Assembly (NCBI GenBank): GCA_003022385.1
Contig: PYGV01000002.1
Span: 17,779-81,778 of the forward strand
DNA: 64,000 nucleotides
Direction: 5' to 3'
DNA from: a filamentous cyanobacterium CCP3
GTDB lineage: Bacteria; Cyanobacteriota; Cyanobacteriia; Phormidesmidales; Phormidesmidaceae
Below, in pieces: positions 47,681-56,840 of this stretch. Position numbers and translations under genes: made by a program. Below the pieces are notes generated by a model. That model was given only the letters and a program-made list of their open reading frames with translations. It was not told the origin of the DNA and made no database searches. Each line of letters starts with the position of its first letter. Positions within the stretch are counted from its first letter, which is position 1.

Positions 47681-49717
47681 ATGGAGTACTGGGAATTTCT
47701 GCTGCAAAAGGAGGGCGACCAAAGCTGGCTGCCCCTCGATGCTGCCCAGGTAGAAATTTTGGAGGGCCGCTACCGAGTCATGGCCCACACCAGCCAGACC
47801 AATACTCCTGTGCGCATTCAGATTAGTCAGCTACTGCCCGGCGGTCAGGAACTGCGATCGCCCCTGCAAGGTGAAGCCGCCAAGCGTCGTACCCTGCGTC
47901 GTCAGGGCGAGACCAACAGCAACGGCCTGATGGTGGTGATGCCCTTTACCCGATTGAGAGAGGGCAGCTGGGATATTCAGTGCGCCAGCGCGAGCTCCCC
48001 CGACGAAGCCGCCCCGACTCAACCTACATGGTGCTACGCCGTGCAGCTGCGCGTGGTAGCTCAGAACTCTGCCGACGACGACGACTGGTTTGCCGACGAC
48101 GGCAGCGCGGGCCTGGGCGCGATCGCCGCTGGTCTGCAAACCGACCCTGTGGCCCCTAGCTCTGCCCCTGATATCGATCTAGAAGCTGCCGCTGCGGCTA
48201 TGGATGCCTTTCAGGCCCAGCTGGCGGCGGGCCTAGACGAGCGGACCTACGGGCTGACCCTGCCCCACACCGCGCTGCTGGGCAGCGAGGGCGAAAGCCT
48301 AGGCCTGACGTCGACGGTGACTGGGCCGGCCCCTGGCGACAGCCCAGGTCGCCCGCCGCTGACGCTGGTGGTGCGGCTGTCTGACCCCCAAACGGCCGTT
48401 GCTGTGGCGCTGGCTCCGGTCCCGCTGGCTGTAGCCGCACTGCCCAGCACCGTCACGCTGACCGTAGCGGTGCCCCCGCGACTTTCGACTCGGCTGCTGC
48501 TGGGAGAAGTGGGGCTGCTGGCCGGGGCCGAGGTGGTGGCCCTGCACCAATTTACGGTGACGGTGGATGTGGCCTCGCTGTTTGATGCGATCGCCAATCA
48601 GGCCGAAACCGATACCGATTTAGACGTCGTCTTTTCGTCTGAGCCGGCCGATGCGGCGGAGTCTGTTGCCACCTCACCCCCTTCTAATCCCGATCTCAAA
48701 ACTTGGGATATCGCCAGCCGCGCGGCCCCGCCTCGGGAAATGCCCATTCTGACCCTGCCTCGCGGTGGTACTGCCTTACCCCCTAAAATTTATTACCCCT
48801 CTCCCTATGAGACGGCGGCGCATCAGCCTACGTTGCCCCCCGTAGGACGGCCAAAAGCCTCACATCCAGCGACTCCGGTTCCTGCTCCAGAGGCTGCCCC
48901 AGAGGCTGGGACTCCGGTCCGCGAAACCGCTGCCGGTTCAAACCCGAGCCGAGGGCTGAGTTTACCGCCAGTTTCACCCCCTTCCCAGGCGGCTGATCCC
49001 TTAGCGGCGCTGAGTGGCCAGCCCCCTGCCCCCAGCAGCAAGCCGCGCAGGCCAGCGCCGCAGCTTATCTCCCACGAAGATATGGGGTTTAAAGATTTAA
49101 AGCTGCAAGACCGCTTTTGGTCCAGACTCAACGAACTGGCCGTCAACCTGCAGCAGGCAGCCCTAGACCAGCGTTCTCAGGAGACCCTTGAGGCAGAGCC
49201 AGCGGTGGCAGAGGATGTCGACGATGCCCTGCCAAAGTTCATTCCCTTTGCCGGTGAGGTGGTGATCTACGAGGACGAAGACCCCGCCCTCAGAACGCTT
49301 ACCCCGGACCAAGCAGTAGCCCCTAAGGAACCCGAGGCTGGGGCCGCTGAGACGATTACTCCGCCCATGCCCATTCTGGTGTTGCCCGAGGGCGATCTGA
49401 CCGCAGGCGAACCTGTCCTGGTGACGATCCGGGTGCCGTTTCATCCCAATCGCCTGTACCTCAAGGTTTGGATTACCGATCCTCAAACTCGCAGCCTCGC
49501 CGATGAGCCTCGTCAGGTGATGAATCTGCTGCCCAACGGTCAGGGGCAACTGGAGGGTAATCTACAGTTAACGGTGCCCCTGGGCTGCCTGGAGGCTCGA
49601 TTCGAAGCCATCTCTATTGACTTGGTCACCCAGCAGGAGAGCTACAAAGCTTCTGTCAGCCGCGATATTATCCTGCCTGGGCTTACCTCGTCTGGGCTAG
49701 ATGAGTTTCAGCTTTAG
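47681..49717 (+). CDS. Large Pro/Ala-rich protein of unknown function
   Basis: A 678-residue protein I do not recognise. An N-terminal beta-rich part (1-130) beginning EYWEFLLQKEGDQSWLPLD is followed by acidic DDDDW (about 128-132), beta-strand-rich regions (about 180-310 and again 560-665, LPNGQGQLEGNLQLTVPLGC) and a long Pro/Ala/Ser-rich linker (about 320-470). No signal peptide or membrane helix. Length and layout suggest a cytoplasmic scaffold. Its GC bias is like its neighbours. Confidence 0.7.
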   Translation: MEYWEFLLQKEGDQSWLPLDAAQVEILEGRYRVMAHTSQTNTPVRIQISQLLPGGQELRSPLQGEAAKRRTLRRQGETNSNGLMVVMPFTRLREGSWDIQCASASSPDEAAPTQPTWCYAVQLRVVAQNSADDDDWFADDGSAGLGAIAAGLQTDPVAPSSAPDIDLEAAAAAMDAFQAQLAAGLDERTYGLTLPHTALLGSEGESLGLTSTVTGPAPGDSPGRPPLTLVVRLSDPQTAVAVALAPVPLAVAALPSTVTLTVAVPPRLSTRLLLGEVGLLAGAEVVALHQFTVTVDVASLFDAIANQAETDTDLDVVFSSEPADAAESVATSPPSNPDLKTWDIASRAAPPREMPILTLPRGGTALPPKIYYPSPYETAAHQPTLPPVGRPKASHPATPVPAPEAAPEAGTPVRETAAGSNPSRGLSLPPVSPPSQAADPLAALSGQPPAPSSKPRRPAPQLISHEDMGFKDLKLQDRFWSRLNELAVNLQQAALDQRSQETLEAEPAVAEDVDDALPKFIPFAGEVVIYEDEDPALRTLTPDQAVAPKEPEAGAAETITPPMPILVLPEGDLTAGEPVLVTIRVPFHPNRLYLKVWITDPQTRSLADEPRQVMNLLPNGQGQLEGNLQLTVPLGCLEARFEAISIDLVTQQESYKASVSRDIILPGLTSSGLDEFQL

Positions 49718-50137
49718 GCCGCGAAGCCTTGTGCCGACTGGAACCTGCGCCTGGAGGTAAAGTTAAACCGTGAGGTTTTGCAACAAATCCTGGAAAAACT
49801 TGCAACAAGTGGGGTTGTATACCAGGGATGCTCCTACAATAAGTGGCGGCTTTTCAGGCTAATCAGATCCATTGGCCTCCTCGGCTGATAAGGCCTGGTT
49901 CAGGTTGAAACGTTTCGGTCGTTGCCTTGCGACGATGGTTTATTTGACCCCTGGCTAATGCAGGTGTGGGACTCGGGCAGGTTCAGTTCATAGTCCTGAT
50001 GTTGAGCCGTTAACCCGTGTTATCAGCCAGTCTGGTAACTGGTTGAAGGCGGAGTTTGCCCCCGATCGCCAGGGCTTAAGGTAGAGAAATATCCCCACAT
50101 CAAAAATCGCTATCTACTATCCAGGAAACTAGGACGG
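49718..50137. other. 420-bp region before the SLH protein gene
   Basis: No credible gene. Two exact TTGCAACA copies lie 19 bp apart (about 49781 and 49801). It presumably holds the promoter and leader of the SLH protein gene. Confidence 0.5.
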
Positions 50138-51487
50138 GTGACAATGAATCCTATGTCGAAGCTTAAAGCGGCTGCGCTGATGGCAGCCACTCTTGGGGTG
50201 CTAGGCGGGGCAGGGCAGGCTGTTGCCCAAAACCGCACCCCAGTTCAGCCCATGGTTCGCGAGACAGGCACGCTGCTGGCCCAGACCTTTGGCAATACTG
50301 ATATCAATGCGGCCAACTTTCTGGTGGTGGCTGTACCCGGCAGTGCGGCCCAGCCCTATCGGCTATACATTGTAGAACAGCTCCAGCCCAACCCCCCCTG
50401 CTGGACGATTGCTAACCCCGGTGGTGAGCCCACCCAAGTCAATGCACTGTGGAACACCTTTGACTTTACCGGTACCTGTCGCCTCCAGCGTGACACCAAT
50501 GGCTATGCTATTCGTCTAGCCGGACAGGATCTGTCGGGCACTCGCTTTGAGGTCAACCAGCGAGACGGCGATCTGCTGCTGCAATTTGCTCCCAGCACGA
50601 TTTCGCGCGATCGCATTACCATTGGCCGCGCCAACGGCATCAGCCCCACGGGCTTTACTCAAATTGACCTTAACCCCGGCTGGTCGCTGACCAAGCGCAC
50701 CTTCAATGGGCAAATTGTAAGTTCGCACCTGGTGTATTTCACCAACGACCTCACCCTGGCTCAGCTCCAGGGTCAGCAACCCGGTGGTGGAGTGACGCCG
50801 CCTGTCACCCCGCCCGTCACCCCGCCTGCCCTGGCCTTCAACGACATTCGGGGCAACCGATACGCAGCTGAAATTACCCGTGCCGCCAGTCTTGGAGTGA
50901 TTTCAGGGTTCCCGGACAACACCTTTAAACCTACGGCTCCCCTCACCCGCGAACAGGCGGTGTCGGTTGTGATCGAAACGGCGGGTGAGATTCTGCCCAC
51001 GTCGCTGATTGCGGAGCGATCGCAAGTTGTCTATAGCCCACCCTTCCCAGATGTGGCCGCTAACCGCTGGAGCGCCCTCAAAATTCAGCAGGCTAAGCAG
51101 TTGGGTATTGTGACCGGCGATTTCGGTACCGGCAACTTCCGGCCTACCGACAATGTCTCTCGGGCTGAACTGATGGCCATGATCTACAAACTGGCCTTGA
51201 TTCGGGCGGATGCCGGGGCGGGCGATACGACCAGCGGCACTCCGGTGCCCGGTCGCGATCAGGTGACGGGCGGGCTGATTCCTAACATTCCCAACCCGAC
51301 AAACTTTACCGACATCGGCGGCCACTGGGGCGAAAACGCAATTAGGCAGATGGCGGCGGTCTGTGCGATCGCAAGTCCCCTCAACGAAACTGGGACTAAC
51401 TTTGCCCCCAACACCAACGCGCTGCGCGACTACACCGCCGCCGCCGCCGTACGCGCCATCGACTGCCCCGCTGCTCGGCCTCAGTAG
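50138..51487 (+). CDS. DUF3747 and S-layer-homology-domain exported protein
   Basis: A 449-residue exported protein. Signal peptide about 1-31 (AGQAVAQ), DUF3747 region about 48-205 (TFGNTDINAANFLVVAVPGS), a PVTPPVTPP linker, then SLH-type repeats at about 232-275, 302-350 and 388-445 (FNDIRGNRYAAEITRAASLG, FPDVAANRWSALKIQQAKQL). SLH domains anchor proteins to the cell-wall polymer; the third repeat is weaker. Role is likely envelope attachment. A good terminator follows. Confidence 0.85.
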   Translation: MTMNPMSKLKAAALMAATLGVLGGAGQAVAQNRTPVQPMVRETGTLLAQTFGNTDINAANFLVVAVPGSAAQPYRLYIVEQLQPNPPCWTIANPGGEPTQVNALWNTFDFTGTCRLQRDTNGYAIRLAGQDLSGTRFEVNQRDGDLLLQFAPSTISRDRITIGRANGISPTGFTQIDLNPGWSLTKRTFNGQIVSSHLVYFTNDLTLAQLQGQQPGGGVTPPVTPPVTPPALAFNDIRGNRYAAEITRAASLGVISGFPDNTFKPTAPLTREQAVSVVIETAGEILPTSLIAERSQVVYSPPFPDVAANRWSALKIQQAKQLGIVTGDFGTGNFRPTDNVSRAELMAMIYKLALIRADAGAGDTTSGTPVPGRDQVTGGLIPNIPNPTNFTDIGGHWGENAIRQMAAVCAIASPLNETGTNFAPNTNALRDYTAAAAVRAIDCPAARPQ

Positions 51488-51538
51488 AGAGCGACAGTAG
51501 GGCAACGACCCCTGGGACAGAGACAACGCATTATATCT

Positions 51539-51571
51539 AGGGTGAACTCTTCCGGGGGTTCACCCTTTTTT
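51539..51571 (+). terminator. Intrinsic terminator of the SLH gene
   Basis: Perfect 9-bp stem AGGGTGAAC (51539-51547) / GTTCACCCT (51558-51566) followed by TTTTTT. Confidence 0.9.
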
Positions 51572-51602
51572 GCCGCCGATCTCGTGGTTGCCCACCTATT
51601 GT

Positions 51603-52463
51603 CTAGCGCACTGCACACAGCAGTCCATAGCGAATCAGGCCGCTCTGTAGCCCCTGACGCATAGGGCCTAAGGCCAGAGCTCCCTGCAAGGTGCCCGGCC
51701 CGGCTTTGAGCAACCCTGCTATGCCCTCAGGCGTCAGGGCGGAGGCAATCACCTCGTCCCAGAAGGGGGCCACCGCCAGCGACCAGTCGGCGCTGTTTAG
51801 GTAACTAAACCCGCAGCTGTGCGCGATCGCCTCGTAGTCAGGCAGGGCAATCACGTAGGGCAGGCCGTAGACCCGATAAATCCAGTTGAGCTGCTGCTGC
51901 TCCAGCCAGGTCAGTGGCCCCGCCAGAGAGTCTGTAGGGCGATGGCACCAGGTCGCCATCAGTAGCCGGCCCCCGGGCTTTAGCACCCGGTAGCACTCCT
52001 GCAAAAAGGCCACCTTGTCGGGCATGTGCTCCCCGCTCTCCATTGACCATACAAAGTCGAAGCTCTGATCGGCGAAGGGGGTACTCAGCGCATCGGCTAC
52101 CTCAAAACGAGCACAGGGGGCAGCATCTCCACTCAGACCGGCCAATTGAGCCCGCTCCGTCGCCCGCCGAATCTGTACTGGACTGAGGGAAATGCCCGTT
52201 ACCCTGGCGTTAAACCGGGTTGCTAATTCCAGAGCACTGCCGCCAATGCCGCATCCACAGTCGAGGATATCTGCCGCCTGGTGAATGCCGGCCCAGCTCA
52301 GACACTCATCGATCAAATCAATCTGGGCCTGACGTCGATTTTTGCGCTGACGCCCATTGGAACCGTAGTAGCCGTGGTGCATGTGCTCGCCCCAGATCTG
52401 CTCCCACAGCCCCGACGAGTCGTCATAGAACGTCTGAATTTTTTTGTACAGGGCATTGGCCAT
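51603..52463 (-). CDS. Gamma-tocopherol C-methyltransferase (VTE4/Slr0089-type)
   Basis: A 286-residue SAM-dependent methyltransferase. It matches the cyanobacterial gamma-tocopherol methyltransferase closely as I recall it: FYDDSSGLWEQIWGEHMHHG near the N-terminus, SAM motif I ILDCGCGIGGSALEL (about 66-80), SMESGEHMPDK, ATWCHRPTDSL and ADWSLAVAPFWDEV. It would add the final ring methyl in alpha-tocopherol synthesis. Plant-type relatives of other methylphytyl quinols are possible. It lacks the long N-terminal extension of Slr0089. Confidence 0.87.
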   Translation of the reverse strand: MANALYKKIQTFYDDSSGLWEQIWGEHMHHGYYGSNGRQRKNRRQAQIDLIDECLSWAGIHQAADILDCGCGIGGSALELATRFNARVTGISLSPVQIRRATERAQLAGLSGDAAPCARFEVADALSTPFADQSFDFVWSMESGEHMPDKVAFLQECYRVLKPGGRLLMATWCHRPTDSLAGPLTWLEQQQLNWIYRVYGLPYVIALPDYEAIAHSCGFSYLNSADWSLAVAPFWDEVIASALTPEGIAGLLKAGPGTLQGALALGPMRQGLQSGLIRYGLLCAVR

Positions 52464-52597
52464 AATTACTCAAACGCGAAAGAACACCGCCCCCGATCGG
52501 AGCTAGCGGTTAAATCTTGCGGCATAGTGGTCGAGAGCGTCAACTCGTGGAATTATAGGGTTGCCTCATTCTCCCTAACCCCCTGGACGCCTTGCTC

Positions 52598-53938
52598 ATG
52601 CAAATGACGGTTCCTCGCACCATATGTCTTGGCTTTCTCGTCTTAATTACCCTCGGCACGCTGTTACTGTTTCTACCCGTATCCACCACCAATAAGGGAT
52701 GGGGTGATCCTCTAGTAGCGCTGTTTACATCTACTTCTGCCGTCTGCGTTACCGGGTTAATTGTGGTGGATACCGGCACCTACTTCTCACCCTTTGGCGA
52801 AGCCGTCATTCTGACGCTGATTCAGGTGGGGGGGCTGGGCTATATGACCGCCAACACCTTTTTGGTCCTCTTGCTGGGGCGACGGCTGGGGCTGCGAGAG
52901 CGATTGGCCATCCAGCAGTCAATGGACAACACCGCCCTGGCTGGAGGCAAGTCGCTGGTGCTCTCTATCATCGCCATGACGCTTGTCTTTGAGCTAACCG
53001 GGCTGTTCTGCCTTTACCCAGTCTTTAGCCAGGACTATGGACCAGCCTATGGCCTGTGGCTATCGGCCTTTCACAGCGTTAGCGCCTTTAACAACGCCGG
53101 CTTTAGCCTGTTTGAAGATAATCTGATCGGCTATGCGCTCAACCCCTGGGTCAACGCGATTATTACGGCGCTGATCATCCTTGGCGGCATCGGTTATCAG
53201 GTGATCATGGAATTCCTCACCTGGCTACGCGCCCGTATCCAGGGCAATCGCTGCCGGGGCCTATTTTCCCTCAACTTCAAAGTCGTCACCAGTACCACAG
53301 CGGTGCTGCTGGTCGTAGGTACCCTGGCCTTTTTTCTCATCGAGTACCAAAATTCAGACACGCTAGGGCCAGTCGCCCCCCAGTACAAGCTGCTGATTGC
53401 CTGGTTTCACTCCGTTGTCGCCCGTACCGCTGGCTTTAACAGCATTGATATTGGGGCCATGGGCAACGCCTCGCTGTTTATCATGATTGCCCTCATGTTT
53501 ATTGGGGCCAGCCCCGGCAGTACGGGCGGCGGCATTAAGACCACCACGATTCGCATTTTGATTGCCTGTACCCGAATGGCCCTGCAGGGCAAGGAGCAGG
53601 TGCTCTGCTTTAAGCGGCAAATTCCTACCAGCCGGGTGCTCAAAGCGATCGCGGTCGTCGTCGGATCAGCCCTGGTCGTTGTTGTTGCCACGGCCCTGGT
53701 TGCCGTTAGCAACCCCACCCTAAACTTCATTGAGATTCTCTTTGAATCCGTTTCAGCCTTCGCCACCGTCGGGCTTTCCACCGGCATTACCGCTGACCTC
53801 TCGGATATTGGCAAATACGTGATTATTTTCACCATGTACCTGGGCCGAGTTGGCGTGCTGTTGTTTATGGCCGCGCTGCTGGGTGACTCCAAACCCTCAG
53901 CCATTCAATACCCTGAAGAAGAACTCTTAATTGGCTAA
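52598..53938 (+). CDS. KtrB-type (TrkH-family) potassium/sodium transporter subunit
   Basis: A 446-residue membrane protein of the SKT superfamily with four repeated membrane-pore-membrane units. The four pore loops with filter glycines are visible: TSAVCVTGL, HSVSAFNNAGFSL, HSVVARTAGFNS and ESVSAFATVGLSTG. KtrB mediates Na-dependent K uptake with a KtrA cytosolic gate; no ktrA is adjacent. ATG at 52598 chosen; a TTG at 52592 and ATG at 52604 are also in frame. A perfect 20-bp inverted repeat follows. Confidence 0.88.
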   Translation: MQMTVPRTICLGFLVLITLGTLLLFLPVSTTNKGWGDPLVALFTSTSAVCVTGLIVVDTGTYFSPFGEAVILTLIQVGGLGYMTANTFLVLLLGRRLGLRERLAIQQSMDNTALAGGKSLVLSIIAMTLVFELTGLFCLYPVFSQDYGPAYGLWLSAFHSVSAFNNAGFSLFEDNLIGYALNPWVNAIITALIILGGIGYQVIMEFLTWLRARIQGNRCRGLFSLNFKVVTSTTAVLLVVGTLAFFLIEYQNSDTLGPVAPQYKLLIAWFHSVVARTAGFNSIDIGAMGNASLFIMIALMFIGASPGSTGGGIKTTTIRILIACTRMALQGKEQVLCFKRQIPTSRVLKAIAVVVGSALVVVVATALVAVSNPTLNFIEILFESVSAFATVGLSTGITADLSDIGKYVIIFTMYLGRVGVLLFMAALLGDSKPSAIQYPEEELLIG

Positions 53939-53949
53939 AGTCCTCAATC

Positions 53950-54150
53950 CTAGGCTACAGACTCAGCAAAAAGGGGAGCCACTGGCTCCCCTTTTTGCTG
54001 AGTTGGCTTCTGCTGTGAGCAAGCGCTGAGGCGCTGGCGCAGGGTTTGCTGTCGTTTTTGCAGCTGCCGCTGCCGCGCTGCCCCGCCTCGGCCCTTGTCG
54101 TTGCGGCCCGGTTTTCGAGGTGACTCCCACCGCTTCAAGTATTGCGTCAT
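53950..54150 (-). CDS. Possible small basic protein
   Basis: A 66-codon frame: TQYLKRWESPRKPGRNDKGR then Gln/Arg-rich. Very basic, no recognised family. The C-terminus is translated through the terminator palindrome, which makes the gene doubtful; a GTGAGG about seven bases before the ATG is a modest argument for it. Confidence 0.3.
   Translation of the reverse strand: MTQYLKRWESPRKPGRNDKGRGGAARQRQLQKRQQTLRQRLSACSQQKPTQQKGEPVAPLFAESVA
53961..54003. terminator. Perfect 20-bp inverted repeat, bidirectional terminator
   Basis: Arms 53961-53980 and 53984-54003 pair over all 20 positions around a 3-nt loop; the stem includes AAAAAGGGGAGCC / GGCTCCCCTTTTT, so both strands have a U-tract at the stem's base. 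It closes ktrB on the plus strand. Confidence 0.9.
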
Positions 54151-54213
54151 TGTTAAACCTCACGCATCTTACCTCCATGCTAACCCCCCAGCCCAAAGAC
54201 GCACAGACCAACC

Positions 54214-54250
54214 CAAAAAAAACAGCTCCCCATGAGACCACAGGGAGCTG
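54214..54250 (-). terminator. Intrinsic terminator after rplL
   Basis: Stem CAGCTCCC / GGGAGCTG (54223-54230 with 54243-54250); on the minus strand it is followed by eight T residues. Located 31 bp after the rplL stop; it ends the rplJ-rplL transcript. Confidence 0.88.
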
Positions 54251-54281
54251 AAGGTTTTGAACCTAATTGACAAGCGTTAGG

Positions 54282-54689
54282 TTACTTAACGCTTACTTTA
54301 CCGCCAGCTTCTTCAAGCTGCTTCTTGGCATCTTCGGCGTCTTCTTTAGTGACGCCTTCCTTAACGGCCTTAGGAGCGGCTTCCACCATTTCTTTGGCTT
54401 CTTTCAGGCCCAGACCGGTCAGGCTGCGCACCACCTTAAGAACGGCAATTTTCTTATCGGCGGGCACTTCTTCGAGAACGACATCAAATTCAGTCTTCTC
54501 TTCTTCGGGCTCAGCCGCTGCTGCGCCGCCGCCGCCCATCATACCGGGGGCCATCATCATCATGCCGCCGCCAGCGGAGGCAGAGGCGTCAACGCCAAAG
54601 GCTTCTTCGATTTGCTTGACCAGCTCAGACGCCTCCAGCAGGGATAGAGACTTGAGCTGTTCGAGAATTTCGTCAGTTTTAGCAGACAT
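54282..54689 (-). CDS. rplL: 50S ribosomal protein L7/L12
   Basis: A 135-residue stalk protein that recruits GTPase factors. N-terminal dimerisation domain (about 1-35), flexible Gly/Ala/Met-rich hinge ([16 protein letters not shown], about 43-60) and a conserved C-terminal domain ([20 protein letters not shown]). Normal length and last gene of the cluster. Confidence 0.97.
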   Translation of the reverse strand: MSAKTDEILEQLKSLSLLEASELVKQIEEAFGVDASASAGGGMMMMAPGMMGGGGAAAAEPEEEKTEFDVVLEEVPADKKIAVLKVVRSLTGLGLKEAKEMVEAAPKAVKEGVTKEDAEDAKKQLEEAGGKVSVK

Positions 54690-54747
54690 AGTTACCGGTT
54701 AACTCCTGGTAGAAAAACAATCAAACACAAAAACGTGATAGACGAGC

Positions 54748-55308
54748 CTAGGCCGCGTCTTTTTCGGAAATCGCCTGAATAGCACGAGCCAGAGACGCAG
54801 GTACCTCTCTGACACCCACCGCCAGCTGAGTTGGCACGGCATTGATGCCCACAGCCACGCGAGTCGGCATCGCCTTGATAGCCCCGGCCAGACGAGCCAT
54901 AAGCTCTTCTTTCGTAGGCAGTTCGGTAATGGCCTTAATCTGATCTTCATTTAGGGCCTGACCTTCCATGACACCGCCCCGGAGGGTCGTTTTCTTAGTG
55001 TCTTTTTGGAAGGCCTGGTACTCTTTAATGGCCCCGCCAAAGTCTTCTTTAACCAGCACAAAGGCCGAAGAATCTTTGAGAAACTCAGTAATGGGCTGCC
55101 AGGTGTCGTTGCCGTCAACAGCAATACGCATCAGCGTATTTTTGGCGATTTTGCACACTGCACCCTTGGGCCGTAGCCGGTTGCGCAGGTCGCTAATTTC
55201 AGCCACGGTGAGGCCTTTATAGTCAATGACAAAGGCTAGCTGGGCTTCGTCGAGCAGTTCCTGAATCTCAGTTACCAACTCTTTCTTGTTTGCTAGGGTT
55301 CTCCCCAT
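54748..55308 (-). CDS. rplJ: 50S ribosomal protein L10
   Basis: L10, base of the L7/L12 stalk. The ATG at 55308 is chosen (GRTLANKKELVTEIQELLDE, 186 residues) because a near-perfect AAGGAGGTGAG lies six bases upstream; the frame continues to 55395 without a site. The C-terminal helix holds the L12 binding sites. Its 5' region holds an attenuator-like hairpin. Confidence 0.96.
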   Translation of the reverse strand: MGRTLANKKELVTEIQELLDEAQLAFVIDYKGLTVAEISDLRNRLRPKGAVCKIAKNTLMRIAVDGNDTWQPITEFLKDSSAFVLVKEDFGGAIKEYQAFQKDTKKTTLRGGVMEGQALNEDQIKAITELPTKEELMARLAGAIKAMPTRVAVGINAVPTQLAVGVREVPASLARAIQAISEKDAA

Positions 55309-55390
55309 ATCAATCTCACCTCCTTTTATTTGGGGATAGGGAAACTCAATTACCCCATCCAGGTACTTGGATATACCGCGATCGGCATTG

Positions 55391-55424
55391 GCCAAAAATA
55401 AACCCCGACAGTCATGCCGGGGTT
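55391..55424 (-). promoter_or_regulatory. Attenuator-like hairpin in the rplA-rplJ interval
   Basis: 10-bp stem with one mismatch (55401-55410 paired with 55415-55424, AACCCCG...CGGGGTT). On the minus strand it is followed by TATTTTTGG, so it has terminator form. It lies upstream of rplJ, where bacterial L10 leaders control L10/L12 dosage. A mechanism is inference. Confidence 0.65.
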
Positions 55425-55612
55425 AGACCAACAACCGCATGTGCTTAGCCGGAGCAAAAGCACGTGAGTCGTTACGTCAACCTCGGCAGGATTTATGCAG
55501 CGCTTCGTCAGCACCTGCTGTCTACGGTCGTCTATGCGGTTTTGGGGGATTATTTCAGCCGTTTAGTCTCCTGGTTGGTCTGGGGAAAACTTGGCTTGCC
55601 TGGCTGGTTAGC

Positions 55613-56326
55613 CTAGGCAGCATCGCTCATTTTGAAATCGCGCAGAGCGTTGACGTCTAAGCGAATGGCAGGCCCCATAGTAGAGGCAATAGCAACCGTG
55701 CGCCAGTAGCGACCCTTGGCCCCAGAAGGGCGGTTGCGATCAACGCTCTCCTGCAGAGCTTTGAGGTTGACCATCAGGTCGTCAACGCTGAAGTCTGCCT
55801 TGCCAAACATAACATGGACAATCCCAGTTTTGTCAGCCCGATACTCTAACTTACCGGCCTTAAACTCACTAATGGCCTGGGGTAGATCAAACGTAACGGT
55901 GCCGCCCTTGGGAGAGGGCATTAAGCCACGTGGACCAAGCTGACGACCCAGCTTGGCTACCTGAGGCATGACGTCGGGAGTGGCAATCAGGATGTCAAAA
56001 TCCATCATGCCCTTTTGAATCTCATCAATGAGTTCTTCAGACCCCACGAGGTCGGCCCCAGCAGCGGTCGCCTCAGCCACCTTTTCACCTTTAGCGATAA
56101 CGGCGACTCGAATGGTCTGCCCGGTGCCCTTAGGCAGAATAACCGTTGTGCGCAGCTGCTGGTCAGTGTACTTGGGGTCAATGCCCAACCGAATGTGAGC
56201 CTCTGCCGACTCGGTAAACTTGGCGGTAGCCGTTTCTTTGAGCAGCTCCAGGGCTTCTAAGGGCTCATAGAGACGGTCTTCTACTTTGGCCTGGGCTTCC
56301 CGCAGGCGCTTAGATACTTTAGCCAT
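55613..56326 (-). CDS. rplA: 50S ribosomal protein L1
   Basis: A 237-residue L1 of the mobile stalk; it binds 23S rRNA and often represses the L11-L1 transcript. Motifs [20 protein letters not shown] and [14 protein letters not shown]. Normal length. Confidence 0.97.
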   Translation of the reverse strand: MAKVSKRLREAQAKVEDRLYEPLEALELLKETATAKFTESAEAHIRLGIDPKYTDQQLRTTVILPKGTGQTIRVAVIAKGEKVAEATAAGADLVGSEELIDEIQKGMMDFDILIATPDVMPQVAKLGRQLGPRGLMPSPKGGTVTFDLPQAISEFKAGKLEYRADKTGIVHVMFGKADFSVDDLMVNLKALQESVDRNRPSGAKGRYWRTVAIASTMGPAIRLDVNALRDFKMSDAA

Positions 56327-56411
56327 GATGATCTCCTTGGGGTCTAACGAAGCAGCGCCTCTCCCCCATAATGTGAACAGTTAAACGCTGGCTGAGAGCA
56401 AGGCTTTAAGC

Positions 56412-56837
56412 CTAATCGCCAACAGTGACGCCCATGTTGCGAGCGGTACCCTCAACAATATTCATCGCAGCCTCAATGTCGTTGGCGTTGAGGTCAGGCA
56501 TTTTGGTCTCAGCAATTTCTTTAAGCTGGGCCCGGGTAATAGAGCCAACTTTTTTAGTGCGGGGCTCGCCTGAGCCGCGCTCGATACCGGCAGCCTTTTT
56601 AATCAGAACCGAAGCAGGAGGGGTTTTAAGAATGAAGGTAAAGCTGCGGTCTTCAAAAACCGAAATCTCAACCGGTATCACGAGGCCCACTTTGTCCTGG
56701 GTACGGGCGTTGTACTCTTTGCAGAACGCCATGATATTGACCCCATGCTGACCCAGGGCTGGGCCTACAGGGGGAGCTGGGTTGGCCTTTCCGGCAGGGA
56801 GTGCCAGCTTAATCAGCGCTACAACTTTCTTAGCCAT
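56412..56837 (-). CDS. rplK: 50S ribosomal protein L11
   Basis: A 141-residue L11 at the GTPase-associated centre, target of thiopeptides and required for stringent response sensing. [20 protein letters not shown] and [14 protein letters not shown] are diagnostic. It is 3 bp downstream of nusG. Confidence 0.97.
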   Translation of the reverse strand: MAKKVVALIKLALPAGKANPAPPVGPALGQHGVNIMAFCKEYNARTQDKVGLVIPVEISVFEDRSFTFILKTPPASVLIKKAAGIERGSGEPRTKKVGSITRAQLKEIAETKMPDLNANDIEAAMNIVEGTARNMGVTVGD

Positions 56838-56840
56838 TAA

